In this document: in pieces, positions 8,293-17,739 of the stretch
How positions within the stretch are numbered: position 1 is the stretch's first letter
Layout of the letters: every line of letters begins with the position of its first letter
Assembly (NCBI GenBank): GCA_000965745.1
Contig: CP009479.1
Coordinates: 186,001 to 250,000, forward strand
Source: an uncultured archaeon
Lineage (GTDB): Archaea; Thermoplasmatota; Thermoplasmata; Thermoplasmatales; Thermoplasmataceae
Direction: 5' to 3'
Length of the DNA: 64,000 nucleotides
Translations under genes and position numbers: made by a program
The notes under the pieces: model-generated
Told to the model about the DNA's origin: nothing
Databases searched by the model: none
The model's input: only the letters and a program-made list of their open reading frames with translations

Positions 8293-9492
8293 TCAGGAAG
8301 GCAAATCAACAGTTTCCGAAGCCTGTTTCTCTTCGGCATTTACTATGCGGGAGAGCTTAATCATGTAAATCAGGATGGCTACGACCCCTGAGACAGTTGC
8401 CAGGCTCCAGATCTTTACAGGGCTTGCAAACAGCGTGAGTGCCGTCCCGCCGACCACAGGCCCCATCGACCTGCCCATGGATATGAAGGCATTGAATACG
8501 CCCATATGGTGCCCGATGTTCTCGTTCCTTGAAAGGGTGGTTACAATTGCATTACCAGCAGGAAAGCCAAAGTTCTCCCCTATTGTGGCCACAACCATCG
8601 ATATGACGAATTCAAGAAGGTTGTAGTCGAAAGCCATGGTGAAGAATCCAATCGTGAACAGAGCTATCCCTATTGTATACCCCTTCGAGAGGCCGATCCT
8701 CGATGTTATCCTTGTTATCGGCACCTGCAGCAGGATGACGCAGAGGCCGTTGACAAAGAATATGATGCCAAGCCCGAAGGCGGTGATATCCCTGAATGAT
8801 CCTGCAAAGTTGGGCAGCGTAACCGATTCCTGCCCCTGTATCATGAAGAGCAGTAGCGCAGACATTCCGAGGTAGAAGAAGAGCGGGTTTATGCGCCCTC
8901 TAGCTTTCACCGGATTCCGGGTTGTCCTGCCCCTTACATTCAGTATTGATAATGCGACAAATGCGTTTGCCACGTTCATGGCAACCCCGAAGAGGTAGAG
9001 GTACGGATAGCCGTAAAGTGAAACAATTGTTCCTCCGATCACCGGGCCGAACCCCCACCCGACATTGTTGCCCATCCTGAGGTATGAGAATCCCTTCAGC
9101 GATGAAGAGGAAGATAATGATACAAGCGAGTTCAACGGTGATAATATCGCAGAGTTGATCGAGATGTTTACAACAAATAGGATGGAAAAAACAAGGGGGG
9201 AATGCAGGAAGTATGAGACGTAGAAAATCAGGAAATACGCGACTCCACTGAGGCCAATGAGAGCCAGGAGTACGTTCCTGTGACCAAACCTGTCACCGAG
9301 GCGCCCGGCAAGAACCTGCGACATTGCTGCAGACAGGCCGCTTACAGTGAATACAAGGCCCGCAAACAAATAGCTTATGCTCAGGGCATCGTGCATGTAC
9401 AGCGAGGTGAATACCCATGTGGAAGAAAAGCCCATTCCTGCCAGTGATGACGAGACTGGAAGCAACAGATCATTGGTTTTTCTCAATATCAC
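8293..9492 (-). CDS. MFS transporter (tandem copy B)
   Basis: 399 residues with 12 predicted membrane segments and the family loop AGRLGDRFGHRNV. Begins with GTG at 9492. Tandem paralog of the next gene with the same segment order and conserved QESVTL and GRSMGPVVGG stretches, so the pair arose by duplication. Forty bases separate the two genes and the downstream copy has its own TATA-like box, so they may be separately transcribed. No substrate can be named from sequence. Confidence 0.88.
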   Translation of the reverse strand: MILRKTNDLLLPVSSSLAGMGFSSTWVFTSLYMHDALSISYLFAGLVFTVSGLSAAMSQVLAGRLGDRFGHRNVLLALIGLSGVAYFLIFYVSYFLHSPLVFSILFVVNISINSAILSPLNSLVSLSSSSSLKGFSYLRMGNNVGWGFGPVIGGTIVSLYGYPYLYLFGVAMNVANAFVALSILNVRGRTTRNPVKARGRINPLFFYLGMSALLLFMIQGQESVTLPNFAGSFRDITAFGLGIIFFVNGLCVILLQVPITRITSRIGLSKGYTIGIALFTIGFFTMAFDYNLLEFVISMVVATIGENFGFPAGNAIVTTLSRNENIGHHMGVFNAFISMGRSMGPVVGGTALTLFASPVKIWSLATVSGVVAILIYMIKLSRIVNAEEKQASETVDLPS

Positions 9493-9569
9493 TTGTACTG
9501 CTCCGACACTTGTACGGGAGTTGAAAGTGATAATTATGCATTTTTATTTTCGGCCAGAGAGTATTCCGG

Positions 9570-9794
9570 TCATTCACCCGATCTTCGGAAAAGGACTTTT
9601 GAACCGGAACATTCTGCAAGAATGAGTTCGTACCCGTCCTCGAATCCGGCAGGTGTCACTGTAAGCCTTGTTGAAGCCACCGGAACATTTTCACCAGTGC
9701 TGTATTCGCCGAAGGACTCCCCATGGCAGGATGGGCATACCTTTCTTTTCCCGAATGCTTTCCTTCCGCAGCCGTTGCATCTGTAAAGCATCAT
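9570..9794 (-). CDS. DUF35-type zinc-ribbon/OB-fold protein, thiolase partner
   Basis: 74 residues. The N-terminus holds CNGC and CPSC, a rubredoxin-like zinc ribbon; the rest (VPVASTRLTV...GYELILAEC) fits a short OB fold. In archaea DUF35 proteins bridge acetoacetyl-CoA thiolase and HMG-CoA synthase and help channel acyl-CoA. Its ATG overlaps the TGA of the thiolase gene, so the pair is translationally coupled. No HMG-CoA synthase gene is near, so this pair need not serve the mevalonate pathway. Confidence 0.85.
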   Translation of the reverse strand: MMLYRCNGCGRKAFGKRKVCPSCHGESFGEYSTGENVPVASTRLTVTPAGFEDGYELILAECSGSKVLFRRSGE

Positions 9795-10927
9795 GGCGCA
9801 TCACCCAGTACTGCTGCAACAGCAGAGTTTCCAAAACCCGCCATGCCAATCGTGAAACCTGTGGAGTGGTTCTTTATCTGCCTGCTTCCGGCATTGCCGT
9901 TGATCTGCTGGTACGCCTCGAAGATCTGTGACACTCCGGTTGCTCCTATGGGGTGGCCCCTCGATATCAGACCGCCGCTGCTGTTTATGGGAAATTCCCC
10001 GTTTATCTCCGTGATGCCGTTTTCCAGTGCCTTCCACCCTTCGCCTTCCCCGAAGAAACCCAGGGCCTCTGCCTCAACGATCTCAAGTATGCTCGACATG
10101 TCGTGGAGCTCTGCGAAATCAGGCTTACTTGTCCCCGCCTGCTTCAATGCGGACTTTCCGGCGTCCCTGACGGCCTTAAGCGCAAGCAGGTCCTCCCTGT
10201 CAGTCACGTAGGATGTGTCTGATCCCATTCCAATTCCCCTGACATAAACAGGTTTCCCTGAATAGCTGGCTGCATCTTCATCCCTCACCATCAGGAGCGA
10301 TGATGAGCCGTCGCTTACAGGGCAGAATTCGTACAGCCTGAGTGGATCGGCAATAACCCTGGATTCAAGTATCTGCTTAACGGTCACAGCCTTGCTGATG
10401 TGCGAGACCGGATTAAGTGCGCCGTTCCTGTGGTTCTTCTCCGATACCATGGCTATGGATTCCCTAGTTGCAGGGTATTTCTTCATGTAAAGCGCTGCAA
10501 GCAGCCCTGCAAGTGATGGCAGTGAAGGCCCCGCTTCCCGTTCCCTCCTGCCCAGAAGAGTAGCTATTGTTCCTGCCACTTCCCTGGTTGGCTTTCCAGT
10601 CATCTTCTCTGCCCCTATGAGCAGAACTGAGCTTGCAAAACCGGATTCAAGCATCGACGAGGCGGCCAATACCGCTGCCCCTCCTGAGGCGCTTGTCTTG
10701 TCCACCCTGAAGGATGGGGTGTTGTCCAGTGCGAGGTATGTTGTAATAAGTTCATTCAGCCCGGAAATGCTGTTGAATTCACCTGAATAGGCGTTTGATA
10801 CGATCACGAAATCGATCTGGTCCCTGTTTTTCCTCACTATTGGCAGGGCAGACTCCGCGGCAATGTCAAGAATATCCTCTTCGCTCCTCCCGAATTTTGA
10901 GTGTTCAGCGGAGACTATCGCCACCAT
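9791..10927 (-). CDS. Thiolase-family protein lacking the nucleophilic Cys
   Basis: 378 residues, SCP2/archaeal acetyl-CoA acetyltransferase type, with GAEKMTGKP, EFCPVSDGSS, ELHDMSS and the catalytic-His motif RGHPIGATG. At the place of the usual nucleophile (family consensus CASG) it reads KTSASGGAAV, with Ser instead of Cys, near residue 80. Either the protein has lost Claisen-condensation or thiolysis activity, or the family branch works differently. Own promoter likely: ggtttaatac sits about 26 bases before ATG 10927. Co-transcribed with the DUF35 partner. Confidence 0.85.
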   Translation of the reverse strand: MVAIVSAEHSKFGRSEEDILDIAAESALPIVRKNRDQIDFVIVSNAYSGEFNSISGLNELITTYLALDNTPSFRVDKTSASGGAAVLAASSMLESGFASSVLLIGAEKMTGKPTREVAGTIATLLGRREREAGPSLPSLAGLLAALYMKKYPATRESIAMVSEKNHRNGALNPVSHISKAVTVKQILESRVIADPLRLYEFCPVSDGSSSLLMVRDEDAASYSGKPVYVRGIGMGSDTSYVTDREDLLALKAVRDAGKSALKQAGTSKPDFAELHDMSSILEIVEAEALGFFGEGEGWKALENGITEINGEFPINSSGGLISRGHPIGATGVSQIFEAYQQINGNAGSRQIKNHSTGFTIGMAGFGNSAVAAVLGDAP

Positions 10928-11004
10928 GGTTGGTATTGGAGGGGAGAGTATTAAACCCTTTGAGAAAAAGAGGTCCCCCCGTTGCCAGTTCCTGCAACAG
11001 AGGG

Positions 11005-12234
11005 TTAATCTTTCTGTTCCGTGCAGGAAAAAACCACTTTTCCGCGGATCAGGCCCCGGATTTCATGTTCCCCGAATCCCGCATCCAGGAGAATCTCCCC
11101 GGTATGTTCCCCAAGCAGCGGTGGAGGTAGCCTGATGCTGCCAGGTGTCCTGCTCATCCTGAAGGGTGTCCCCAGTGACTTCACCTTGCCGTATCCCGGA
11201 TGGGACACTTCAGTTATCATGTTTCTCGCCGTTACCTGTTCGTTGCGCTCGAGATCGCTTATCCTGTTGATGGGGGACACCGGAATCCCATGGTTTTCAA
11301 GGAGGTTCACCAGCTCGGATGTGGCCTTCGCACTGAAAAGCGGCCCAAGCTTTTTGTTGAGGTAATCCCTGTTTTTCACGCGCTCCCTGTTCCCCATGAG
11401 CAACGGGTCATCCGCCATGGCGGGAGACCCGAGTGCGGTGCAGAACGATTTCCACAGCTTCTCGGTCCCCACCGCCACGGATATGTATCCGTCGCTGGTT
11501 TCATAGACCTGGTATGGAGCTATGCTGGAGTGGGCAGAGCCCATCGGCTCAGGGTCGATTCCGGTGGCAAAGTATGCTGTCGCCTGGTGTGTTAGGGTAA
11601 GCATGCTCGAATCCATCATGGAAGTGTCAATGTACTGGCCTTTCCCGGATACTGACCTGTAATGAAGGGCTGAGAGTATGGAGATTACTGCAAACATACC
11701 TCCTGTAATGTCCGTGACTGGGACTCCGAATTTCACCGGCGGCCTTCCCGGTTCACCAGTGAGGTCCATGAGCCCGCTGCTTGCAAGCACGGTAAGATCG
11801 AAGCCTGATTTCTCTCTGTAAGGCCCGGTCTGGCCAAAGCCTGATATGCTGCAGTATATGAGATCCTCCCGGTACTTCCTCATGGTGTCATAATCGATTC
11901 CCAGCTTCTCAGCAGTCCCTGGCCTGAAATTCTCCACTACTATGTCGCTTCCCTCAACCAGCTTTTTCAATATGGCTCCCGATTCCTCCCTTTTCAGGTC
12001 CATGGATATGCTCTTCTTGTTCCTGTTCGCACTCATAAAATATGATGAGATCCCGTTTACTTCCGGGGGCGCCCAGTTCCTGGTATCATCCCCAGCCGGG
12101 GGCTCCACCTTTATCACTTCTGCACCAAGATCGCCAAGGAGCATTGTGCCAAAAGGGCCCGCCATTGCCCTGGTAAAATCAAGCACCCTTAAGCCTTCGA
12201 GAGGTGAATGCAGTGTTTCTGATGGAATGCCCAT
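11005..12234 (-). CDS. Class III (CaiB/BaiF family) CoA-transferase
   Basis: Transfers CoA between carboxylic acids through an aspartyl-CoA intermediate. Family segments: LEGLRVLDFTRAMAGPF, LGDLGAEVIKVEPP, NRNKKSISMDL, SISGFGQTGPYR, and the likely catalytic Asp in TSMMDSSML. About 409 residues from ATG 12234, which places the usual ten or so residues before the first conserved strand; ATGs at 12261 and 12294 would add a non-conserved leader. Adjacent to the thiolase pair and divergent from an HxlR regulator, suggesting acyl-CoA metabolism. Substrate unknown. Confidence 0.88.
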   Translation of the reverse strand: MGIPSETLHSPLEGLRVLDFTRAMAGPFGTMLLGDLGAEVIKVEPPAGDDTRNWAPPEVNGISSYFMSANRNKKSISMDLKREESGAILKKLVEGSDIVVENFRPGTAEKLGIDYDTMRKYREDLIYCSISGFGQTGPYREKSGFDLTVLASSGLMDLTGEPGRPPVKFGVPVTDITGGMFAVISILSALHYRSVSGKGQYIDTSMMDSSMLTLTHQATAYFATGIDPEPMGSAHSSIAPYQVYETSDGYISVAVGTEKLWKSFCTALGSPAMADDPLLMGNRERVKNRDYLNKKLGPLFSAKATSELVNLLENHGIPVSPINRISDLERNEQVTARNMITEVSHPGYGKVKSLGTPFRMSRTPGSIRLPPPLLGEHTGEILLDAGFGEHEIRGLIRGKVVFSCTEQKD

Positions 12235-12353
12235 TTGCCTGATCAGCTTTTCGAAGGTCATAATGATTTTCCAAGGTTTTGCAAAACTCCACATTTCCAA
12301 CTGTTTCCCGCCATCACAGAGTTACATTCGGGAAACTGCTTTCCCGGGAGAAA

Positions 12354-12370
12354 GCTTATATGTTATATAT
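12354..12370 (+). promoter_or_regulatory. Two TATA-like boxes before the HxlR gene
   Basis: cttatatgttatatat contains two overlapping TATA elements spaced about 26 bases from the alternative ATGs 12380 and 12395 respectively. It lies in the divergent region shared with the CoA-transferase gene, a likely place for regulator binding. Confidence 0.45.
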
Positions 12371-12394
12371 CTCCCGCCTATGTTATTCCCTGTA

Positions 12395-12763
12395 ATGTCC
12401 ACGCGACCTGGAGACGGGCCTCAATCCATTGAAGGATTGCTGAAGACCATTAACAAGAAATGGACTATCCTAACAGTGATCGCAATTGGGAACTGCAGGA
12501 GGGTCAGGTTCAACGAACTCAGGAGGGAGCTTTCCGGCATAAGCCCCAAGACGCTGATTGAGACTCTGAGGGAGCTTGAGAAGCTTGGCGCGGTCACTTC
12601 AGAGCAGTTTGTCGATTTGCCACCGAAGGTGGAATACTTTCTTACAGAAGATGGAGATCAATTGAGAAAGGCACTCATACCACTGGTAAGATGGATGGCG
12701 TCCAGGTGCGAACCGATGAACTCACGCGTTGTCGGCAATGCGCTGCAAATAAGGGGGAAATGA
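12395..12763 (+). CDS. HxlR-family winged-helix transcriptional regulator
   Basis: About 122 residues with the HxlR layout: INKKWTILTVIAI (helix 1), RVRFNELRRELSGISPKTLIETLRELEKLGAV (helix-turn-helix) and the wing KVEYFLTEDG. ATG 12380 would add five residues (MLFPV). HxlR proteins are usually local regulators, often of redox or aldehyde metabolism. Being divergent from the CoA-transferase gene, it may control that gene and itself, but no operator repeat is evident. Confidence 0.85.
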   Translation: MSTRPGDGPQSIEGLLKTINKKWTILTVIAIGNCRRVRFNELRRELSGISPKTLIETLRELEKLGAVTSEQFVDLPPKVEYFLTEDGDQLRKALIPLVRWMASRCEPMNSRVVGNALQIRGK

Positions 12764-12863
12764 TTTTTCCATGCCTCGCAATTCAGTCATTCGGGCATGA
12801 TGAATCAATACCGCACGGGCAGAAAACCGGAATTTATTAGGTACAAAATAATGTTCATTCCGG

Positions 12864-14147
12864 ATGATCCTTGATTCCCTTGAGGACAGAGTCATAAAGT
12901 ATTACAGCGATTCAAAGAAGGTCCTGCCACGCTATGACGGGCATTCCCTCACAAACATCCCGTCAACTGTTTCAGAAATGCTTGCCCCGGGAAGCGGAAC
13001 AGACAGCATAGGAAAGGAGCATTTCAATGATGTCGCCCCGGGTGATGCGTCAAAGGTTGTTCTCTTTTATATTGATGGAATCTCATACGATTTCACCAAG
13101 ACCCTGTCATCCGACATAGGGTTTCTCGGAAGGCTGGTAAGGAAGGGGGCAGTTTCCCCGATCACCGCCGTTTTTCCCACGACTACCGCAGCTTCTTGCA
13201 CTTCGCTCAACACCGGGCTTTCACCAATGGAACATACGCTGCTCGAATGGGAACTGTATTTCCATGAAACCGGCGCACTGATGTACACGCTCCCGTTCCG
13301 CGCAGTGACCAGCAAGTATTCAAGGAGAGCCAGAAAGCTGAGCCCTGATGCGCTTTTCAAAGGGGAAACGATATATTCAAAGATGAAGAGGCAGGGAGTC
13401 AGGAGCTTTGTCCTTGTAAACAGGAACATTTCTAAGGGGGCGTACAGCGACAGGGTTTTCGAAGGCGGTACCGTTGTTCCCTATTCATACATCACTGACT
13501 GCATTATACAGTTGAGAAACATCCTGGAACACGAGGAGGGCCCGCTGTACATCTATGTGTATATTGAGAGCGCAGACAGCGTTGGGCATACCTACGGCCC
13601 CGACACAGAGATGTACAGGGCAGAAGTTCGAAGCATTTCCAGGATCATAAGGTTCGAGCTCCTTGAAAAAATAGATCCGCTTGCTGCAGCAGACGTTTCG
13701 ATAATAATGACATCAGATCATGGGCAGGTCCAGATCGATCCTGCCAGAACTCGCTACCTCAACAGGATAAGCGGGCTGTGGGACAGCTTTGAAACACACC
13801 TCGGAGACCCAATACCTCCTGTTGGCAGCCCCAGGGACCTCTTCCTGCACGTCAGGAGTGACAGCCTTGAGGGTACGAAGGGCATCCTTGAGGATCATCT
13901 TGCCCGGATGGCTGCAATCATGACGGTTGACGATGCCATAAAGTCAGGTATATTCGGGCGCGGAATCCCTTCTGACCTGTTTCACATGCGGGCAGGGAAC
14001 CTGATGATCCTTCCCGACGATGGCAAGACGATCTGGTACCGGATAAAAGGCCAGGTCCCAATGCACCTCAGGGGGCTGCATGGCGGACTGAGCAGGGATG
14101 AAATGGTCATCCCGTTCGGGATTGCCAATCTCAGCCACCTCATCTGA
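12864..14147 (+). CDS. Type I phosphodiesterase/nucleotide pyrophosphatase-fold hydrolase
   Basis: 427-residue alkaline-phosphatase superfamily enzyme. Two-metal site elements are visible: YIDGISYD (first Asp), the nucleophile region FPTTTAASCTSLNTG, ESADSVGHTYGP (Asp/His), TSDHGQ, and a late LRGLHGGLS His. Expected to cleave phosphodiester or pyrophosphate bonds; substrate unknown. No signal peptide is obvious, so probably cytoplasmic. tttattagg centred about 26 bases before ATG 12864 fits a leaderless promoter. Confidence 0.88.
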   Translation: MILDSLEDRVIKYYSDSKKVLPRYDGHSLTNIPSTVSEMLAPGSGTDSIGKEHFNDVAPGDASKVVLFYIDGISYDFTKTLSSDIGFLGRLVRKGAVSPITAVFPTTTAASCTSLNTGLSPMEHTLLEWELYFHETGALMYTLPFRAVTSKYSRRARKLSPDALFKGETIYSKMKRQGVRSFVLVNRNISKGAYSDRVFEGGTVVPYSYITDCIIQLRNILEHEEGPLYIYVYIESADSVGHTYGPDTEMYRAEVRSISRIIRFELLEKIDPLAAADVSIIMTSDHGQVQIDPARTRYLNRISGLWDSFETHLGDPIPPVGSPRDLFLHVRSDSLEGTKGILEDHLARMAAIMTVDDAIKSGIFGRGIPSDLFHMRAGNLMILPDDGKTIWYRIKGQVPMHLRGLHGGLSRDEMVIPFGIANLSHLI

Positions 14148-14253
14148 CAGGAAGATGCATGGACAATGTGGCTCAAAACCGGGGGTGAAAGGTCCACTGA
14201 AGGCTTATGTTTTAGTTAGGTTTTTATAATTTTGATATCATTATATCCGTGGA

Positions 14254-15558
14254 GTGATCCATCTGGACAGGAAGGCGTCGATAGCAATGGCATTGGTCTT
14301 GATTGTGGTATTTTCCGGGCTTGCTGCCATCATGCATGCCAATGGGCAGCGAAATGCCGGCGTCAGTTCACCAAAAGTGTCCTACAAACCTTCCACGACA
14401 CACTATTATCCGATCCGCCTTGTTGAGCATGGGCTGCCTGAATACTGGTACTGGTATGCGGAGATAGGGCCTGCCAATGGAACAAACTACGGGTCATACT
14501 CGCCAACAGATGCCAAAACGATGACATACTACGAATCTCCGGGAAACTATTCACTGGAAGTGTGGGCATACGGCTACAACTACCAGACACAAAAGGCGTT
14601 TTACCATGCAAACGTCGTTAACTCCATTGTTGTTGTGAATGTCACGTTCATAGAGCAATACAACGTAACTGTATTCGAGAAGGGGCTGCCGAACGGTACC
14701 GGCTGGGAAATGAACCTTATTCCAGATGTACAGTATCCGCCTACCTACTCTGCCTCAACCCCGCCGTTCAGAAAAAGCCTGTGGACATGGGTGCCTAACG
14801 GGACTTACACACTACAGGTCGGAGAGATGGAAGATTACCAGCTCACACCCTATGCGTTCAGCACACAGGTGAATGTTAACGGAAGCAACCTCAACTATAC
14901 AATTCCATTCAATGGTGTCAAGATTACCGAATCCGGGCTCGATAACAACACTTCGTGGGGCCTGTACAGGTCAAGCGGCTACGGAAGCTATATCGCTGGC
15001 CCAACAACGAACAGGTCGATCAGCCTGTACCTGCCGGCAGGGGGCTTAAAGATGAGGTTTGTTGCGGATGGGTATTACTCAAGCACACTCAATTTCAACA
15101 ACGATGTTCCCAATCGGACAGTAATTGCCCATTTCGAGAAAGGTTACAATGTCACCTTTGTGGAGCACGGGCTGCCGGATATTGCCCATAATTCTTGGTA
15201 CGTGAAAGGATTCGCGGTGGCATTCCACGGCGGAAATTCTTACATATACGGGAAGAACAGTTCCACATTCCTGGTCCCTGATGGAACCTACGGGTACAAT
15301 ATATCTTTTGGCCAGCAAGCTTGGGACGTCAATGGGAACATGTATTTACTCAACATAACAAGAAATGCCACAGGCAGTTCCTTCACGGTGGACGGAAGCA
15401 ATGTTACCGTGAATGTCTACTTCAATGCCGTAGTCGTGAAGAATCTCTCATACCGGCCCCCGGTTACTGCAGGTAAGCTTGTTTTATACGCCTTCATGGG
15501 GTTCATCGCTGCGGGGGTGGCTGTAGAGGCGATCTATTTCAGAAGAAGGAGAATCTGA
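14254..15558 (+). CDS. Surface protein with four GLP-type repeats and C-terminal anchor
   Basis: 434 residues from GTG 14254, supported by tttataat about 27 bases upstream. N-terminal membrane segment (residues about 8-27, likely signal anchor), then four copies of a beta-rich repeat begun by the motif F-x-E-x-G-L: VEHGLPEYW (near 55), FEKGLPNGTGW (139), ITESGLDNNTSW (223), VEHGLPDIAHNSW (299), spaced about 80 residues. Many N-x-S/T sequons. Ends with a hydrophobic helix and basic tail RRRRI. This repeat is common in exported proteins of Thermoplasmatales; function unknown, probably cell-envelope. Confidence 0.8.
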   Translation: MIHLDRKASIAMALVLIVVFSGLAAIMHANGQRNAGVSSPKVSYKPSTTHYYPIRLVEHGLPEYWYWYAEIGPANGTNYGSYSPTDAKTMTYYESPGNYSLEVWAYGYNYQTQKAFYHANVVNSIVVVNVTFIEQYNVTVFEKGLPNGTGWEMNLIPDVQYPPTYSASTPPFRKSLWTWVPNGTYTLQVGEMEDYQLTPYAFSTQVNVNGSNLNYTIPFNGVKITESGLDNNTSWGLYRSSGYGSYIAGPTTNRSISLYLPAGGLKMRFVADGYYSSTLNFNNDVPNRTVIAHFEKGYNVTFVEHGLPDIAHNSWYVKGFAVAFHGGNSYIYGKNSSTFLVPDGTYGYNISFGQQAWDVNGNMYLLNITRNATGSSFTVDGSNVTVNVYFNAVVVKNLSYRPPVTAGKLVLYAFMGFIAAGVAVEAIYFRRRRI

Positions 15559-15646
15559 TGCCCGGACCCGTTCGGGAGCCTCCTTCCAGGGTAGTTTCTT
15601 AGAATTATGGTGCATAGCTTATAAAGGAACAACAGGTAATTGGTTT

Positions 15647-16588
15647 GTGCCTTCTGACCGCGTCAAGAGTTTTATCGTAATACTCATACTGGCAACCACT
15701 GCCACAATGGGGTACATCCTGACTGAGCAGTCCCTCTTCCCTGTGTATCTTGCGAAGCCTTTTCAGATGGCCGTGTCGATCTTGATAGGGCTAGTTTTCT
15801 ATTACTTCATATCTGGACTTTCACCCGCCATAAAGGACCGGAGGATGAGGTTCACCCTTCGCAAGATTGCAGCATTTATCGCGGTAAGCGTGATCCTTGT
15901 CGGGTTCCTGGCGACATGGATCCATGAGGTCACCATACTTGCGCTGTCCGCAGGCCTTGTTGCCGCAGGGGTGTCATTCTCGCTGAGGGAGCCTATCACC
16001 AGCCTCGTTGGGTGGTTCATAATAATCTTCAACCGCCCATTTTCTGTGGGTGACCGGATCAACATGAATGCCGTGGAGGGAGATGTTATTGATTACAACC
16101 TCTTCCAGATCAAGCTGATGGAGATCGGCCAGTGGACTGATTCCAATATGTACACCGGAAGAATATTAAGTGCCCCAACAAGCTGGGTTCTGACCCACTC
16201 CATATACAACTATACACAAGATTTCAGCTTCATCTGGGACAGGATCTGGGTTGGCCTGCTTTACGGGGAGAATTACGAGAAGGTGAGCGCGGATTTGAAG
16301 GAAATCACCGAGAAACATGTCCAGGACATTGTTGAAGGGGCAGAGAGATCCTATAAGCGGCTTTCGAAGAAATATTTCTCTCATGTCTCGAATTTTGAGC
16401 CTTCCGTTTATCTAAGCTTCAACAGCAACTGGGTCGAGCTCAACATAAGGTACGTAACTGATGCCAGAACCAGGACCAGAACGAGAAGCATGATATCCAG
16501 AGACATCCTGGACTACATTTCAAAAAACGGCATCAGGGTTGCGTCAACCAGCATGAACATCAACCTGACCGGTGAGGAAAAAAGCTGA
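15647..16588 (+). CDS. MscS-family mechanosensitive channel
   Basis: 313 residues. Three to four N-terminal membrane helices, then the pore-lining helix and beta domain: ILALSAGLVAAGVSFSLREPITSLVGWFII, FNRPFSVGDRI, GDVIDYNLFQIKLMEI, NYTQDFSFIWDR. These match the MscS core; the protein should act as a tension-gated channel protecting against hypo-osmotic shock. GTG 15647 is supported by cttataaa about 26 bases upstream, so it is probably leaderless. Monocistronic, convergent with pirin. Confidence 0.88.
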   Translation: MPSDRVKSFIVILILATTATMGYILTEQSLFPVYLAKPFQMAVSILIGLVFYYFISGLSPAIKDRRMRFTLRKIAAFIAVSVILVGFLATWIHEVTILALSAGLVAAGVSFSLREPITSLVGWFIIIFNRPFSVGDRINMNAVEGDVIDYNLFQIKLMEIGQWTDSNMYTGRILSAPTSWVLTHSIYNYTQDFSFIWDRIWVGLLYGENYEKVSADLKEITEKHVQDIVEGAERSYKRLSKKYFSHVSNFEPSVYLSFNSNWVELNIRYVTDARTRTRTRSMISRDILDYISKNGIRVASTSMNINLTGEEKS

Positions 16589-16626
16589 AAGGCCGCCCTC
16601 CCATGCCTTTTATAAAAAGAGGAGGA

Positions 16627-17559
16627 TCAGCCCACGAATATCGGGTTCCTTTCCCTGACAAAGGTTCCCTTCTGGAGGTCAAGCATTGCCTCTCTAATCT
16701 GCTCATCCGAATTCATGACAATGGGGCCGTACCAGTGTACAGGTTCCTTCAAGGGCTTTCCTGAAAGCAGTATGAATCTGGCGGGCGAATCTTCCGTCCT
16801 CACGGATACATATTCGCCGTCTTCTGAAAATACCAGTGCCTGGCCGGGGTTGTACGAGCCTTCCTCGCCGTAGTCGAAGTAAGCCTTGCCTCCGATTATG
16901 TAAAGCAATGATGTATATCCGGGATTGATCCTGTAGTGGAATTCTGACTCGACCGGCATCTTGACGTCGAGATAGGTGGGATCTACCCCGTATGCGCCTT
17001 CAAATGGCCCCTTAACGCCGTTTATCTCTCCCGAAACCACCTTGACGCTGGCGGCGGAGTCTGTTTCCACTACCGGAATGTTATGGCCCTTCATGTCTCT
17101 GTAAGTGGGAGTTGTCATCTTGTGCTTCGCAGGGAGGTTGATCCAGAGCTGGAATCCAGTTACGTTGGTCGGCAGGCCCACTGCCTTCAGCAATTCATCA
17201 GGGTCGTTCTCATCGAGCGGCTTCGGCATTTCCTGGTGGAAAATCCCGCTTCCCGCGGTCATCCACTGCAAGTCCGAGGGGAAGATCACTCCGCTGTTTC
17301 CCTCGCTGTCTTCGTGGTATACCTTTCCCTCAAGGAGATATGTTACAGTCTCTATCCCCCTGTGGGGATGCCAGGGGAATCCTGAAAGATACTCTTCCGG
17401 CTTTGAGGAACCGAAGTGGTCAAAGAGCAGGAAAGGATCGGTTATTGAAGCCGAGTACTGTCCGCCGAGGACCCTTTTTAGTCTCACCCCGGCACCGTCA
17501 ATTGCATCCTTTCCTGTGAATACCTGTGAAATTTTCTTTATCTTCATATTTTCTGCCAT
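16627..17559 (-). CDS. Pirin-family cupin protein
   Basis: About 310 residues. Pirin core: SITDPFLLFDHFG, FPWHPHRGIETVTYLLEGKVYHEDS, SDLQWMTAGSGIFHQEM, with the metal-binding His/His/Glu set, and a second cupin half ending HWYGPIVMNS. Some pirins have quercetinase activity, others act in regulation; which applies is unknown. ATG 17559 (MAENMKIKKI) is preferred; GGGGG lies just upstream. An in-frame start at 17643 would add 28 residues without pirin character. Confidence 0.88.
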   Translation of the reverse strand: MAENMKIKKISQVFTGKDAIDGAGVRLKRVLGGQYSASITDPFLLFDHFGSSKPEEYLSGFPWHPHRGIETVTYLLEGKVYHEDSEGNSGVIFPSDLQWMTAGSGIFHQEMPKPLDENDPDELLKAVGLPTNVTGFQLWINLPAKHKMTTPTYRDMKGHNIPVVETDSAASVKVVSGEINGVKGPFEGAYGVDPTYLDVKMPVESEFHYRINPGYTSLLYIIGGKAYFDYGEEGSYNPGQALVFSEDGEYVSVRTEDSPARFILLSGKPLKEPVHWYGPIVMNSDEQIREAMLDLQKGTFVRERNPIFVG

Positions 17560-17739
17560 TTTTTGCCCCCTTGTGATTATTGAATTCCAAACTGGTATAT
17601 GTCCGTTAGGCGACCTGAAAACAATCAGGTAGTAGCCATGCAATCAGGTGGCGCATCTGCAATCCTGCCCGGAATGAATGCCGGAAACACAGGTATGAGG
17701 TCGTGATGCCTGCATTGCCAGATTACTGTCTTCCTTGAT

